Part shown: piece by piece, positions 50,988-61,500 of the stretch
How the letters are laid out: every line of letters begins with the position of its first letter
Numbering within the stretch: position 1 is the first letter of the stretch
Source of the DNA: Flavobacterium johnsoniae
GTDB taxonomy: Bacteria; Bacteroidota; Bacteroidia; Flavobacteriales; Flavobacteriaceae
NCBI RefSeq assembly: GCF_030388325.1
Contig: NZ_CP103794.1
Span: 186,001 to 250,000, forward strand
Direction: 5' to 3'
DNA: 64,000 bases
The notes under the pieces: generated by a model
Seen by the model: the letters and a program-made list of their open reading frames with translations, nothing else
Databases searched by the model: none
Told to the model about the DNA's origin: nothing
Translations under genes and position numbers: made by a program

Positions 50988-52462
50988 AAGCTGTCTTGTG
51001 TTATGGATACGGAATCGGATTTGGCTCTTTTTACTGGTTTTGGCTTAGTCCCTTCTGCGTCTCTTTTTTGTCTGAGAACTTTATATTCTTCGTATCCTTT
51101 ATTCAATTGTCCGTACAATAAATTTCCAATTGCTTTTGCTCCACGCTGGTTAAAGTGCGTGTAATCTTTATTGGCTTTTGCTGGCGCTTCATCAACCCAT
51201 TTTATCATCGAACCATCGCCTCCCATTAAAGTATATAAATTTACAAATCCTGCTTGAGTTTCAAGAGCGTAATGTTTTTGTGCTTTCATTAAAGGAACTA
51301 CGGCAGAATCGGTTTTCATTTCCATGTCATATTTGGTCGATTTATCTGCTGTAGAAACAATTAAAATCGAAACTCCTGGAAAAGATTCTTTAATTTTATT
51401 TACGGTTTTTGTCATTCCTTTTTCATACCAAGAATAATTTTTGGTTCCGTAATTCAAAACGTTTGTTCCGTAATGAAGAATAATCAAATCGTATTTCAGA
51501 TTATTATTAAAAGCTCTCATTACATCGGCATTGAACATTGAAATAGGAAGTCCTGAATTTCCTCTTTGAGAGAAATTGTCAACGTGAACTCCCGCTCCGT
51601 TATCAAAATTAAATCCGTAAATCGGAATAGAATCTGCTTGAACAAAATTGGCTTTAAATGCTTTTAAATTTCCAGAAGAAACTTTTAATGTATTCACTAA
51701 ATTATTTGGCGAAAGGCTTTTTTTGATGGTATCTTTTCCGATAATAAAATTCACTTTTCCTGTTTTAGATGCACGACCGTAAAATAAAGTGGCATTATCT
51801 AAAGAAGTAGAATATTTGCTAAGACCTGCTTCATACTGAACCCAAGTCGGATTCGATTTATCATTTGCAAAAAATACATGACCATTTACACCAAACGGAC
51901 TAGTTGGTCTTTTTACATTTAAGTATGATTGTGTTTTCCAGTTTTTAGAATAAGTTGATTTTACAGAACCCCTAGAAGCGGCAGATTCTGAAGTAATCGG
52001 AACAAAACCAACTCCATTTCCTCCAAAACGTTCTTGATAATTGGTTCGAACGTCTTGAACGATTAAATCTCCATCGGTCATAGAATCTCCGTAATAAGCA
52101 ATTCGAACTTTGTTCTGCGGATTTTTTTCTAACTGATATAATTTTTCATAGAAAGAAATCAGGTATTGATAACCTTTATAATTTTCGAAAGTTTCGGCAG
52201 GAAATTCGATTCCTTCTGTCTGATCAAAAACAATTTTCTGATTGTTTAATTCTCTTTCGCTTTCAGCAATACTATCGTCATCCAAAGCAATTGAATCTTT
52301 AGCCACAGACTCTAAAAGCAGACTATCTATTAATATGTTTTTAGAATCTAATTTACTGTCTGAAAATATTTTATCTGGAAGGATTTGTTTGAACCCAATA
52401 AAAGCAACAAGCGCTAACGCAACAATTGCAAAAGACTGAAAAAAATAAGATTTTGTATTCAC
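50984..52462 (-). CDS. SGNH/GDSL hydrolase-like protein, membrane anchored
   Basis: A 492-residue protein, first gene of the operon. An N-terminal membrane helix (about 8-25) anchors a periplasmic region. The SGNH fold shows YGDS (124-127), YGTN and the D-x-x-H of DYTHFNQRGAKAIG near residue 450. The tail is lysine/arginine rich. It resembles AlgX/AlgJ-like and PatB-like acetyl-transfer partners that act with MBOAT proteins. A -7 box TATCTTTG on the minus strand lies at 52547-52554. Confidence 0.88.
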   Translation of the reverse strand: MNTKSYFFQSFAIVALALVAFIGFKQILPDKIFSDSKLDSKNILIDSLLLESVAKDSIALDDDSIAESERELNNQKIVFDQTEGIEFPAETFENYKGYQYLISFYEKLYQLEKNPQNKVRIAYYGDSMTDGDLIVQDVRTNYQERFGGNGVGFVPITSESAASRGSVKSTYSKNWKTQSYLNVKRPTSPFGVNGHVFFANDKSNPTWVQYEAGLSKYSTSLDNATLFYGRASKTGKVNFIIGKDTIKKSLSPNNLVNTLKVSSGNLKAFKANFVQADSIPIYGFNFDNGAGVHVDNFSQRGNSGLPISMFNADVMRAFNNNLKYDLIILHYGTNVLNYGTKNYSWYEKGMTKTVNKIKESFPGVSILIVSTADKSTKYDMEMKTDSAVVPLMKAQKHYALETQAGFVNLYTLMGGDGSMIKWVDEAPAKANKDYTHFNQRGAKAIGNLLYGQLNKGYEEYKVLRQKRDAEGTKPKPVKRAKSDSVSITQDSL

Positions 52463-52546
52463 TTAATTATTATAAAAGTATAAAGGTCTGCATTCAAAAA
52501 TTAAACCAATTAAATAATTGTTAACTTATTGCAGAAAAAATTTGTG

Positions 52547-52554
52547 CAAAGATA
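52547..52554 (-). promoter_or_regulatory. Promoter -7 box of the MBOAT-SGNH operon
   Basis: The minus strand reads TATCTTTG, about 85 bases before the first ATG. A TTG is 22 bases further upstream, more than usual. Confidence 0.5.
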
Positions 52555-52606
52555 GAATAACATTTTGTTTCTAATTCAATTTAGTAAGAAAGTAGAACAA
52601 AAAAAA

Positions 52607-52628
52607 GAGGTTAGATAAATCTAACCTC
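52607..52628 (-). terminator. Terminator after hmuY
   Basis: GAGGTTAGAT pairs with ATCTAACCTC, and on the minus strand a T run follows. Confidence 0.8.
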
Positions 52629-52740
52629 TAAATCAAAAAAAAATAAAAAAAACAAAGCTAATGATTAACTAAATTTTAATGCGTTGCATTATATATTAGA
52701 ATGAATAATCTTTATATTTTTTTAGATTTTCATTTTAAAA

Positions 52741-53820
52741 TTATTTCAAGATAGCGTATTCTAGAGTAACATATCCTCTAACACCTGCTTCATTAGACAT
52801 TGCTAAGAATTTAACTTTATAATAGTTTCCAGCTGCATCTTTAACAACATAAAAACGATCTGTTCTAATACTTGGTAAAGTAGATGGTCCTCCGCCACTT
52901 CTCCAGTTTGCTCCAATTATTCTTTGATCTGTTGCAGAAGCAGTAAAATTACCCTCAACAACATTTGCTTTTGTAAATCCTGCGTAAGTTACATCAGCTG
53001 TTGCTAAAACTTGGTATGCTTGAGTACCGCCTTTCATATTTGTAACGATGAAATCAGAATATCCGTAAGTTACTTCTGTACCTGCATTTAAGTAGTTAGT
53101 GAAAACTGTGAAATTTAAATCCCATTTATCTTTTTGAGGCTCAACAGAAACTGTATTACCTGATGTCATACTAAAGAATGTAAAGTTGTAAGCAGCATCT
53201 TTAGAGATTGTTTTTTCTGTGAAAGTTGCAGAAGCTAAATCAGCGTATTGAATTTTATATCCATTACCGCTTCTTAAAATTCTAACTTTTTTCCATCCTC
53301 TTGCATCACCATCAACAGCAACAGAACCTACACTAGGCGCAGCAGTACCAACAGCATATCCTAAATTCACTAAGTAAACTTTATTGTCTGCATCAGTTGC
53401 AGAAATTTCAGCAATTGCAGTTCCAATTCCAGCACCAGCACCAGCTAAAACACCTGTTGGATTATCTACAAAACCGTTAGAAGCAGCCGTTGTACCAGCT
53501 CCAACTGTTACATCTGTATTAATTGTTTGAGTTAAAGTAATATCAGAAGTCTCTAATTTTTTAACTGCCATTTTTAGAGATCCGTTTATCACAACTCTAA
53601 AATCTGTACCACTAGAAAATCCAAAATCCCAAGCTGCTCTATTTACAGATTTTAATTCTTCAGAACTTAAGTCTAGATAAACTTGATTAGGTTGGTTCGG
53701 TCCGCCAACAGCTGGTTGCAAAGTAGCTCCTACTGTAGGAATTTCAACTTGAACATCGTCATCACTTGAACAAGCTACAAGAGATAAGAATGCGAATGAT
53801 AGTAAAAATAATTTTTTCAT
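52741..53820 (-). CDS. hmuY: HmuY family heme-binding lipoprotein
   Basis: A 359-residue outer-surface lipoprotein with lipobox LVACSSDDD (cysteine at about 17). The HmuY fold is indicated by two related strands, AAWDFGFSSGTDFRVVING (about 63-81) and DKWDLNFTVFTNY (about 237-249). In Porphyromonas, HmuY captures heme and passes it to the receptor HmuR. The receptor gene is directly upstream (16 bases), so the pair is one operon. Several HmuY homologues in Flavobacteria may bind other ligands, so heme is probable rather than certain. Confidence 0.85.
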   Translation of the reverse strand: MKKLFLLSFAFLSLVACSSDDDVQVEIPTVGATLQPAVGGPNQPNQVYLDLSSEELKSVNRAAWDFGFSSGTDFRVVINGSLKMAVKKLETSDITLTQTINTDVTVGAGTTAASNGFVDNPTGVLAGAGAGIGTAIAEISATDADNKVYLVNLGYAVGTAAPSVGSVAVDGDARGWKKVRILRSGNGYKIQYADLASATFTEKTISKDAAYNFTFFSMTSGNTVSVEPQKDKWDLNFTVFTNYLNAGTEVTYGYSDFIVTNMKGGTQAYQVLATADVTYAGFTKANVVEGNFTASATDQRIIGANWRSGGGPSTLPSIRTDRFYVVKDAAGNYYKVKFLAMSNEAGVRGYVTLEYAILK

Positions 53821-53836
53821 TGTATTTTGTTTTATA

Positions 53837-55951
53837 TTAAAGATTAAGGTTATACGCTAATTTTAAAAAGTAAGAACGACCGTAAGCTAGCATCGTAGTT
53901 GACGCCGTTGCGTGTCCCGCTCCTTCACTTGATCGTGTACGGTTAACATCTGTTATGTTAAAAATATTTCTAGCTCCCAATGTAACTTCAAACTTGTCTT
54001 TAAAGAAATTCTTTCTTACAGAAGCGTCAAGCCAATTACTCGGATCTATTTTAGACAAAACATATTCTGATGTTCCTGCAACAAATTGTTGTGTTTGTCC
54101 ATTATATTTATAGTATGCTGAAAAGATTGTTTTCCATTTTGGGATATTGTATGAAAAACTAGCATTTAGATTAAATGTATACAAGAATCGATCGTCTGAA
54201 ACCATTATAGCATTATCAATTCGCTGAGAAACTCCAACTAATGCAGCACCAACATTCACTGTTAAATTATTTAGTCGGAATTGATTCATTGTCGAAAAAT
54301 TCCACATTCTATACTTACTAATATTGATGTATTGATTTTCGGGAGTACCCGTATCTGGATTATTACGGATAAAGGCCATGTCAATTCTGTCATCAACATC
54401 TAAATAACTTCCAGAAAATGTATTTGAAATCTGTAAACCTGATGATAATGACGTATATTTTTTGACACTTGCTTCATATGAAGTACTTGTTTCTGGAATT
54501 AGATTTTCATTTCCAGCAAAGAAATGTCCGTCAAAAATTTGGTTGGCATACAATTCCTCAAAATTTGGAGTTCTAAAACCATTTCCATAAGAACCTCGAA
54601 GTTCAAGTCCTTTATCAAATAAATATCTTAACGCAACTGAAGAAGCATATTGATTATCGAACTTAGATTGTGCAGAAAACCTCAATCCTGGCTTTATCGA
54701 AAATCGTTCTGTAGCCATAATCTCTGAAGACACAAAAAAGTCATAATTTTCTAATGTCTTACTAACTGGTGTTATGATATTATTTTCTTTCTGCACTAAG
54801 GCAAAACCTTTATTATTTACAAATTCGTATCCTATTTGTAAATCAATTCTTTTATCATTAAAGAAGTTATTTAAAGTTCCTGTAGACGAAAGCACCTCCA
54901 TCGATTGGTCTTTTTCGGAAACATTCATTCCTTCGGTTCTAGTGTACAGATAATATCTGAAGTTTTCAATTTCTCTCTGTTGCTTCTGCTGTGTAACAGA
55001 AACATTATAAGTCAATTGAGAAAACATTAAACCCGTTAAATTTAAATTATGAAAATATCTGTTGGTAAAATATCTTTTATCGTCAGCATACAAATAAGAT
55101 CCTAAAGTTGGGCTATAATTAGATTGGACTGTACTATTATAGTAATCCACATCTTCATCAAGAAATTCAAATTTATAGAAGAATCTAAAATTATCTTTAT
55201 GATAAGAAATTAAAGCATTTCCATTTAGTTGTTCTTTTGGCAACCAACTATATCCGCGAGTAAAATCACTTACAAGATAATTCTTCCCATTTCGGTCATT
55301 TAAAAACCCCTGAAGATCATTTCTGGTAGCTCCTACACTTACAAACCAATTTTGATCAAATGAATGGGCAACACGTAAAGACTGGATGTGGCGTCCTTTA
55401 TCAAAAAGAGAAAATTCCTTACCTACAGTTTCTTCTTGTACCGATGCGTTTATATCCCATTTATATTTTGATGATTTTTTTGTAATTATATTTAAAACCC
55501 CACTTACTGCATTAGCTCCATAACTAACTCCCATTGAACCTTCAACAATTTCTATATGATCAACATCATTTAGATTAATTTGAGACAAATCTGTATTATT
55601 CCCCAAACCAGCTTCATTTACTAATGGAATATTATCTACTAAAATTTTAAAGTATTGCGCATCTAATCCAAATAATGAAACTGTAGAACGTCCTGTTGTA
55701 CCGCTTGGCCTAACTGTAATATTTAGATATTGATTTAAAACATCTGCTAAGTTATTAGCCGCTAAGTTCTTGATGTCTTGATTCGAAATCACACGAACAT
55801 TAAAAACCGATTTCTTTATCGATTGCGGCTCAAACTGTCCTGTAACAACAACTTCCGACAATTTTTCTTGCGATTTTATAGTATCTCTCTGCTGAGCGAA
55901 AGAATAAGCGCTTGATAATAGCACAGCAAAAAGGGTAAATTTAATTTTCAT
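53837..55951 (-). CDS. TonB-dependent outer membrane receptor (HmuR-like)
   Basis: A 704-residue receptor. Signal peptide MKIKFTLFAVLLSSAYSFAQ, then a plug domain (LSEVVVTGQFEPQ, IKNLAANNLADVLNQ, IEIVEGSMGVSYGANAVSGV) and a 22-strand barrel ending SYFLKLAYNLNL. It has no carboxypeptidase-like N-terminal extension. In the barrel, FRTPNFEELY followed by ENLIPETS resembles the FRAP and NPNL motifs of heme receptors. With hmuY it probably takes up heme, using TonB. A -7 box on the minus strand is at 55980-55987. Confidence 0.9.
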   Translation of the reverse strand: MKIKFTLFAVLLSSAYSFAQQRDTIKSQEKLSEVVVTGQFEPQSIKKSVFNVRVISNQDIKNLAANNLADVLNQYLNITVRPSGTTGRSTVSLFGLDAQYFKILVDNIPLVNEAGLGNNTDLSQINLNDVDHIEIVEGSMGVSYGANAVSGVLNIITKKSSKYKWDINASVQEETVGKEFSLFDKGRHIQSLRVAHSFDQNWFVSVGATRNDLQGFLNDRNGKNYLVSDFTRGYSWLPKEQLNGNALISYHKDNFRFFYKFEFLDEDVDYYNSTVQSNYSPTLGSYLYADDKRYFTNRYFHNLNLTGLMFSQLTYNVSVTQQKQQREIENFRYYLYTRTEGMNVSEKDQSMEVLSSTGTLNNFFNDKRIDLQIGYEFVNNKGFALVQKENNIITPVSKTLENYDFFVSSEIMATERFSIKPGLRFSAQSKFDNQYASSVALRYLFDKGLELRGSYGNGFRTPNFEELYANQIFDGHFFAGNENLIPETSTSYEASVKKYTSLSSGLQISNTFSGSYLDVDDRIDMAFIRNNPDTGTPENQYINISKYRMWNFSTMNQFRLNNLTVNVGAALVGVSQRIDNAIMVSDDRFLYTFNLNASFSYNIPKWKTIFSAYYKYNGQTQQFVAGTSEYVLSKIDPSNWLDASVRKNFFKDKFEVTLGARNIFNITDVNRTRSSEGAGHATASTTMLAYGRSYFLKLAYNLNL

Positions 55952-55979
55952 TATTTTTATTGAGTCTTAATAATCGATG

Positions 55980-56027
55980 CAAATATATAACTATTTTTAA
56001 CTATTCTAAATTAATTTTATATATTTG
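55980..56027. promoter_or_regulatory. Divergent promoters with a possible Fur half-site
   Basis: TATATTTG on the minus strand (55980-55987) drives the receptor gene, and TATATTTG on the plus strand (56020-56027) drives the DUF6607 gene. Between them ATTCTAAAT (56003-56011) matches one arm of the Fur sites I know from this phylum; the other arm is weak. Confidence 0.5.
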
Positions 56028-56056
56028 CAAAAAATTTAAAAACAAAACAATAAGTT

Positions 56057-56959
56057 ATGATTTCGAAAAGTCTTTTAATGTCAGCCGCTGTGGCTTTAAC
56101 ATGCAGTCTTGGTTTTAGTCAGGACAAGAAACAACAAGATATTAAGTCTATTAAATCTATGTGTGGTTGTTATGAAGTGAAATTTAATTTCACCGAAACT
56201 TTTTCATACCCAAAAGATTCACTTACATACAAACCATCTGAAACAAAACACGAATCTGCTTTAGAATGGGTAGAATTATTAGAAGATACTCCGAACAAAA
56301 TCGTAATGCAACATTTATTGATTGTAAGTGATGATATGATTATCAAACACTGGAGACAAGATTGGTTATACGAAAACACAGACTTATATTCTTTTGACAA
56401 AGGAAATTCTTGGAAATACAAAAAATTAGACAAAAAAGCTGTTAAAGGTCAATGGACTCAAAAAGTATATCAAGTAGATGATAGTCCTAGATATGAAGGA
56501 TCTTCGACTTGGGTTCACGTTGATGGAAAAGATTATTGGGCAAACGTTGCAGATGCACCACTTCCTAGAAGAGAGCAAACAAAACGTAACGATTATAATG
56601 TTTTAAAAAGAAGAAACATTCACGAAATCACTTCTACAGGATGGAATCATGAGCAAGACAACGACAAATTAGTTCGTGACGATGCTGGAAAAGATGCTCT
56701 ATTAGCACAAGAAAAAGGATTTGATGTTTACACTAAAGTTCCAGATGTAAAATGTATCGCAGCTCAAAAATGGTGGGTAGCAAACAATGTACTTTGGAAA
56801 AATGTTCGTGACAAATGGCAAACTCTTTTCGACAGACACAAAGACTTAAACTTAGAAGCTAAAGTGGACAGAAAAGCACTTTACTCTTTATTATTTGATT
56901 TGAAACCAGATACTGCAAAAGCAGAAACAGATAAAATCATTGACAAATTTGTTAAGTAA
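56057..56959 (+). CDS. DUF6607 family secreted protein
   Basis: A 300-residue exported protein of the DUF6607 family. Signal peptide MISKSLLMSAAVALTCSLGF is followed by the family core IKSMCGCYEVKFNFTETFSY and HWRQDWLYENTDLYSFDKGN, and later WVHVDGKDYWANVADAPLPR. It is divergent from the heme-uptake pair. The family has no known biochemical role but is common next to iron or heme genes in Bacteroidota, which suggests the same control. Confidence 0.88.
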   Translation: MISKSLLMSAAVALTCSLGFSQDKKQQDIKSIKSMCGCYEVKFNFTETFSYPKDSLTYKPSETKHESALEWVELLEDTPNKIVMQHLLIVSDDMIIKHWRQDWLYENTDLYSFDKGNSWKYKKLDKKAVKGQWTQKVYQVDDSPRYEGSSTWVHVDGKDYWANVADAPLPRREQTKRNDYNVLKRRNIHEITSTGWNHEQDNDKLVRDDAGKDALLAQEKGFDVYTKVPDVKCIAAQKWWVANNVLWKNVRDKWQTLFDRHKDLNLEAKVDRKALYSLLFDLKPDTAKAETDKIIDKFVK

Positions 56960-56976
56960 TTAGAATTAGTTGTTAT

Positions 56977-57013
56977 AAAAAAGCCGGAAGTTTTGAGACC
57001 TCCGGCTTTTTTT
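56977..57013 (+). terminator. Terminator after the DUF6607 gene
   Basis: AAGCCGGA pairs with TCCGGCTT around a 12-base loop, followed by a T run. Confidence 0.85.
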
Positions 57014-57103
57014 ATGATTTATTATTTTTTAATGTTTAATCTTTAAATAGGGTTTAAATCAAGTAGCTTTTACCTTACATTAATGATTTGTTGACAAATA
57101 TTT

Positions 57104-58537
57104 TTACCTAGTACCTCCTGCCCACCAAACATTTTCTTTATATACATATGATCCGTCTCCATACAGATCTTTTATATATGAATTCGAAGCAACATCTGAT
57201 TGACCGTAAGCAAATCTTAGAGGAAATAATTCAGGTTTCGCATTTACCATTGGAATAAAATTTCCATTCCCCATTGCTTGCAAACGTCTAATATCATTAT
57301 AAGATTCAATACCTTCATTTTCGTAGAAAGAAATATGTTTTTCAATCATAACCTTTTTCAATAATGCATCACCTGTCAGCGTTCCAATAGAAGCTATGTA
57401 AGCATCCGCTTGAGCCGCGGTAAATGTTACTACTTGTTTTTTTGTGTAAGATGCTTTTATCGCAGCATTCATGGTAGTTTGCGCTTGAGGCAAACCTAAC
57501 CTAGCTTCAGCTTCAGCTTTCAAGAATAATAATTCATGGTAACTTAATAAATAAATTGGATTTTTCTCACTCATTAGAGCCGAGATAGAATAAATACCTT
57601 GTCCTTCTAAATCTTCTTTTGAGTTGTCAAAAGGAACAACTACACCTTTTATTTTGGAAAAAAACGCATCAGTTCGCACATCAGCTGGTCCATTAGCAAT
57701 CATGGTATTATAGAAACTTTTAGCCACACATATAGCTCCCCTGTCTAACTGAAATCTGGCATAAGGATTTGGCACCCCGTCATTTACAAATTTCAATTCA
57801 TCATCTGCATTAGCAAAAGAAGCATTAACGTAATTAATTACACCTTGATAGTCAGCTTTTCTAAGAGAAAGCCTCATAGTATATCTAGCTAATAAACCAT
57901 TTGCTGCTTTTATCCATTTCGCAGAATTTCCCCCATAAATTAAGTCCTGATTTCCTAAACTTGAATAAGTAGTTGTTTTTTTTAAGTTAGCAATACCTTG
58001 ATTTAATTTAGCAAATATATCTAGATAAATTGCTTCTTGTTTGTCAACCTTAGGTTGAAAAATTACTCCTGGTTTTACAGCTTCTTCGTAAGGAACATCG
58101 CCGAATAAATCTGTCAGAACGGCTAAATTATAAGCAAGTAATATCTGAGCTATTCCTAATGTCTGAAAGTTTCCTTTTTCTTCTCCTGTTGTACACTTAT
58201 CAATAATAATGTTTAGTGTTTTTATTTGTTCATAACTATTATTCCATCCATTATTATAAGTAGAAGATAATTGAGGTTCAGCACGTCTAACCTGTGCATT
58301 ATACATTTGGTTATGATTTCCTGCATTTAATTCAGAATATATTCCAGCATAAAAAGAGGCATCAGAACCAGTCACAGAAAAAGCACAATTAACCATTACA
58401 TCGGTAATAATTAAACGACTTGCCATATCTGTTGGATTATTGACATTCTTGTTTATCTCATCCATCTTATCTTCTGAACAGGACTGAAATAAAAATAAAG
58501 TTACTAAAGCTGTTATTGCTATTTTTATATTTTTCAT
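57104..58537 (-). CDS. SusD/RagB-like surface lipoprotein
   Basis: A 477-residue lipoprotein. The start at 58537 (MKNIKIAITALVTLFLFQSC) gives a lipobox cysteine at residue 20, while the longer frame runs into the end of susC. The SusD-like_2 form (PF12771) is recognised by TDVMVNCAFSVTGSDASFYAG, LTDLFGDVPYEEAVKPG and the TPR-like YNLAVL helices, with the family-typical end FPLRFAYGQSDVASN. SusD proteins bind the substrate for the SusC pore. No enzyme genes flank the pair, so the substrate (glycan, peptide or other) is unknown. Confidence 0.92.
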   Translation of the reverse strand: MKNIKIAITALVTLFLFQSCSEDKMDEINKNVNNPTDMASRLIITDVMVNCAFSVTGSDASFYAGIYSELNAGNHNQMYNAQVRRAEPQLSSTYNNGWNNSYEQIKTLNIIIDKCTTGEEKGNFQTLGIAQILLAYNLAVLTDLFGDVPYEEAVKPGVIFQPKVDKQEAIYLDIFAKLNQGIANLKKTTTYSSLGNQDLIYGGNSAKWIKAANGLLARYTMRLSLRKADYQGVINYVNASFANADDELKFVNDGVPNPYARFQLDRGAICVAKSFYNTMIANGPADVRTDAFFSKIKGVVVPFDNSKEDLEGQGIYSISALMSEKNPIYLLSYHELLFLKAEAEARLGLPQAQTTMNAAIKASYTKKQVVTFTAAQADAYIASIGTLTGDALLKKVMIEKHISFYENEGIESYNDIRRLQAMGNGNFIPMVNAKPELFPLRFAYGQSDVASNSYIKDLYGDGSYVYKENVWWAGGTR

Positions 58538-58548
58538 TTGATTGTTAA

Positions 58549-61500
58549 TTAAAATGTAAAGTTCATTCCAAAACCAATGCTCTTCGTTTGTGGCATTGAC
58601 CATTGTTCAAATCCTCCTGAGAAGTTATTATTACCCTGTGTAGCTTCTGGATCAAGGTTAGGCATTTTAGACCACAATAAAATGTTTCTTGCAAAAACAG
58701 AAGCTCTAAGATCAAGAGAGTTTTTTAATAATTTAGGAAATTGATATCCCAGAGTAACTTCTCTTAATTTTACAAAACTTGCATCAAAAACTGCAGATTC
58801 TGCAATGCCATTTAATGCTGCTTGCAATTGTTGTTGTGCATTTGGATCTGAAGCACCTCCTCTAACAATATCATTTGGAGTTCCGTCTTGTTTAACACCT
58901 GGAAATACAAATTCAGAAGTTCGATCAGCTGTTCTTGCATCTACGCCATAGTAACTCATTAAGTTATTCGATCCGCTATAAATCTTTCCACCATTTTTCC
59001 AATCAACAACAGCTCCCAATGAAATTCTTTTATATGCAAATTGAGTAGAACCTCCCAAAGTAAATTTTGGCGCAACTTCTCCCAATACTTTTAATTCACC
59101 ATCAGCCACAGGAAGTCCTTGAGAATTTACTAGAATTTTATTTTGAGCATCTCTAGCATAACCTGTACCATAAATAACAGGAAAGCGATCACCCACACTA
59201 GCCCTAAGTTGCGGAGTTGTAAATCCACCTAAAAAAATGTTATCTACACCATTTGCTAATGCTTCGACGTAAGAGTCAATTTTCGAGAAGTTTGCATTTA
59301 AAATCCAATTAAAATCTTTTGTACGTACTGGATTTAACATTAAAGTTAATTCGTGTACCTCATTACGCATTTTTCCTCCATTTGTTACAAGTGAACTAGC
59401 TCCTGTTGAACCAGCTAATGGAACGCTAAAAATTTGATCTGTTGAATTTTGTTTAGAAAAAGTGTATTCAATTCCAACTCTGTTATTGAAAAATTTTAAA
59501 TCTGCTCCGACTTCGTAAGATTTCGTATTTTGCGGTTTCAAATTTGGATCGTATTGTACATTGTTAGAAATATACGAACTAATACCTCCCAAAGGATATT
59601 GTATTGGTTGTCCTGACCAAAATCCACCGCCATAAGATGGAGTAGTGTAATAATTTCCTATATAATTTCCTGCTTGCCCAACTTGAGCAATTGACCCTCT
59701 AAGTTTTGCATACGAAAGAAATGAATTTTCTTTTAAGCCTTCTAATTCTGTTACAACAAAACCTAAAGAAGCTGATGGATAAATAAAATCTCTATTTCCT
59801 CTAGGCATATTAGATGCAATATCTTTACGAATTGTACCACTTAAGAAAAGCATATTCTTGAAGGATAATTCAATATTACTAAAAAAACCAACTGTACGTA
59901 TTTGTCTTCTATATTCTTCAGCAGTTATAGTTCTCGCATTCGCAATTGTTGGCCAGCCACCAAAGTTAAAAGCGGTTCCCACTTCATCGTATTCTTTAGT
60001 GTTTTGGTGATTATATTCATTTCCAACTAAAACATTTAAATTAATATCCTTTGTTATATTTAAATTGTAATTTAAAGTAAACAAAGAGTTAATTACATCG
60101 TTTGTTGTACCAAAAAGATGTGCACTACTGCTTTGTCCAGATAAATCAAGTTTATTTCCAAACTCAAAAATATTTCTGTAATTGGTAGTCCACGAATCTA
60201 CACCTACCTGATATTTAACTGTTAATTTTTGATTCCCATCTGAACTTATAATTGGAGAATATTGAATATATGTATTCCCAAAAGCACGATTTGTTTTTTC
60301 ACTAAATTCGTTGTTGTTGGCAGCCCAGTAAGGGTTATTAAAAACACTTGGTCTATAGTAAATTTGATCGTATGAATTTGCTGGATTAGCGTAACCAATT
60401 CCTTTTAAATCGTAACTTCTTGGAGCAGCAAAAACACCAACTATAGCACCATCATTAGCGGAAGTACTTTTATTTATTTTAGTTTGAATATAATTAAATG
60501 AAAAACCTGTTTTCCACTCATTATTTAACTTTGTATCTACTACGGCTTTAGCAGTATATCTATTCATACCCGTTTCAGGGATAATTCCATCTTGTTTTGA
60601 TGTACCTATACCAAATGAATAGTTAGTTTTTTCTGTCGATTGAGAAATATTTAACGAGTTATTGATCGTAATTCCAGTATTAAAAAAATCGTTAATATTA
60701 TTATAGGCTCTAGGTGTAACCCACGGATCTAAGCCAGCTTTTGCTCTTTGGGGCACATAATATTTACCTTGTTTTAATACTCCTCCATTCAACGCATTAG
60801 CTACATTTCCACCATAAGTAGGATCATTAGGTAATTCTGAAATTTTTGGTCCCCAGTTTGTTGAAGCATTTGGATTAAATACGCCATTTGAACCTTGAGC
60901 ATATTCATTTTGAGTACTTGGCTTCTTCGAAATTGTTTCAAAACTTGTAGAAGTATTAAAAGTAATAATAGGCTTTCCGTTCTGACCAGAATTTTTTCCG
61001 CTTTTTGTAGTAATCACAATTACTCCGTTTGAAGCTCTCAATCCATATAATGCAGATGCAGCTTGCCCCTTTAAAACATTTATTGACTCGATTTCGTTTG
61101 GATCAATATCTACAGCTCTATTAGCAATATCAGATCCTGTAACTCCATTACCAGTACTAAAATCTGGTTGAGAGGCTACAGGCATACCATCAATCACATA
61201 CAAAGGACTATTATTTCCTGTAAAAGATCGAGCGCCACGAATTACTATTTGTGAAGAGGCACCTGGAGCTCCACTCGAAGGAGTAATTTGAACTCCTGCC
61301 AATTTACCCTGCAAAGCACCAGAAAGACTATTATTATTTCCTCTTGTAATGTCAGCAGCTTTTACTTCTTGAGTAGCATATCCAATAGCACGAGCACTTT
61401 TCTTAACTCCTAATGCTGTAACAACTACAACTTCTTCCAATTGTTCTCCACCTTCTTGCATTTTAACATTTACAGCAGATGCATTTCCAACTGTAATGGT

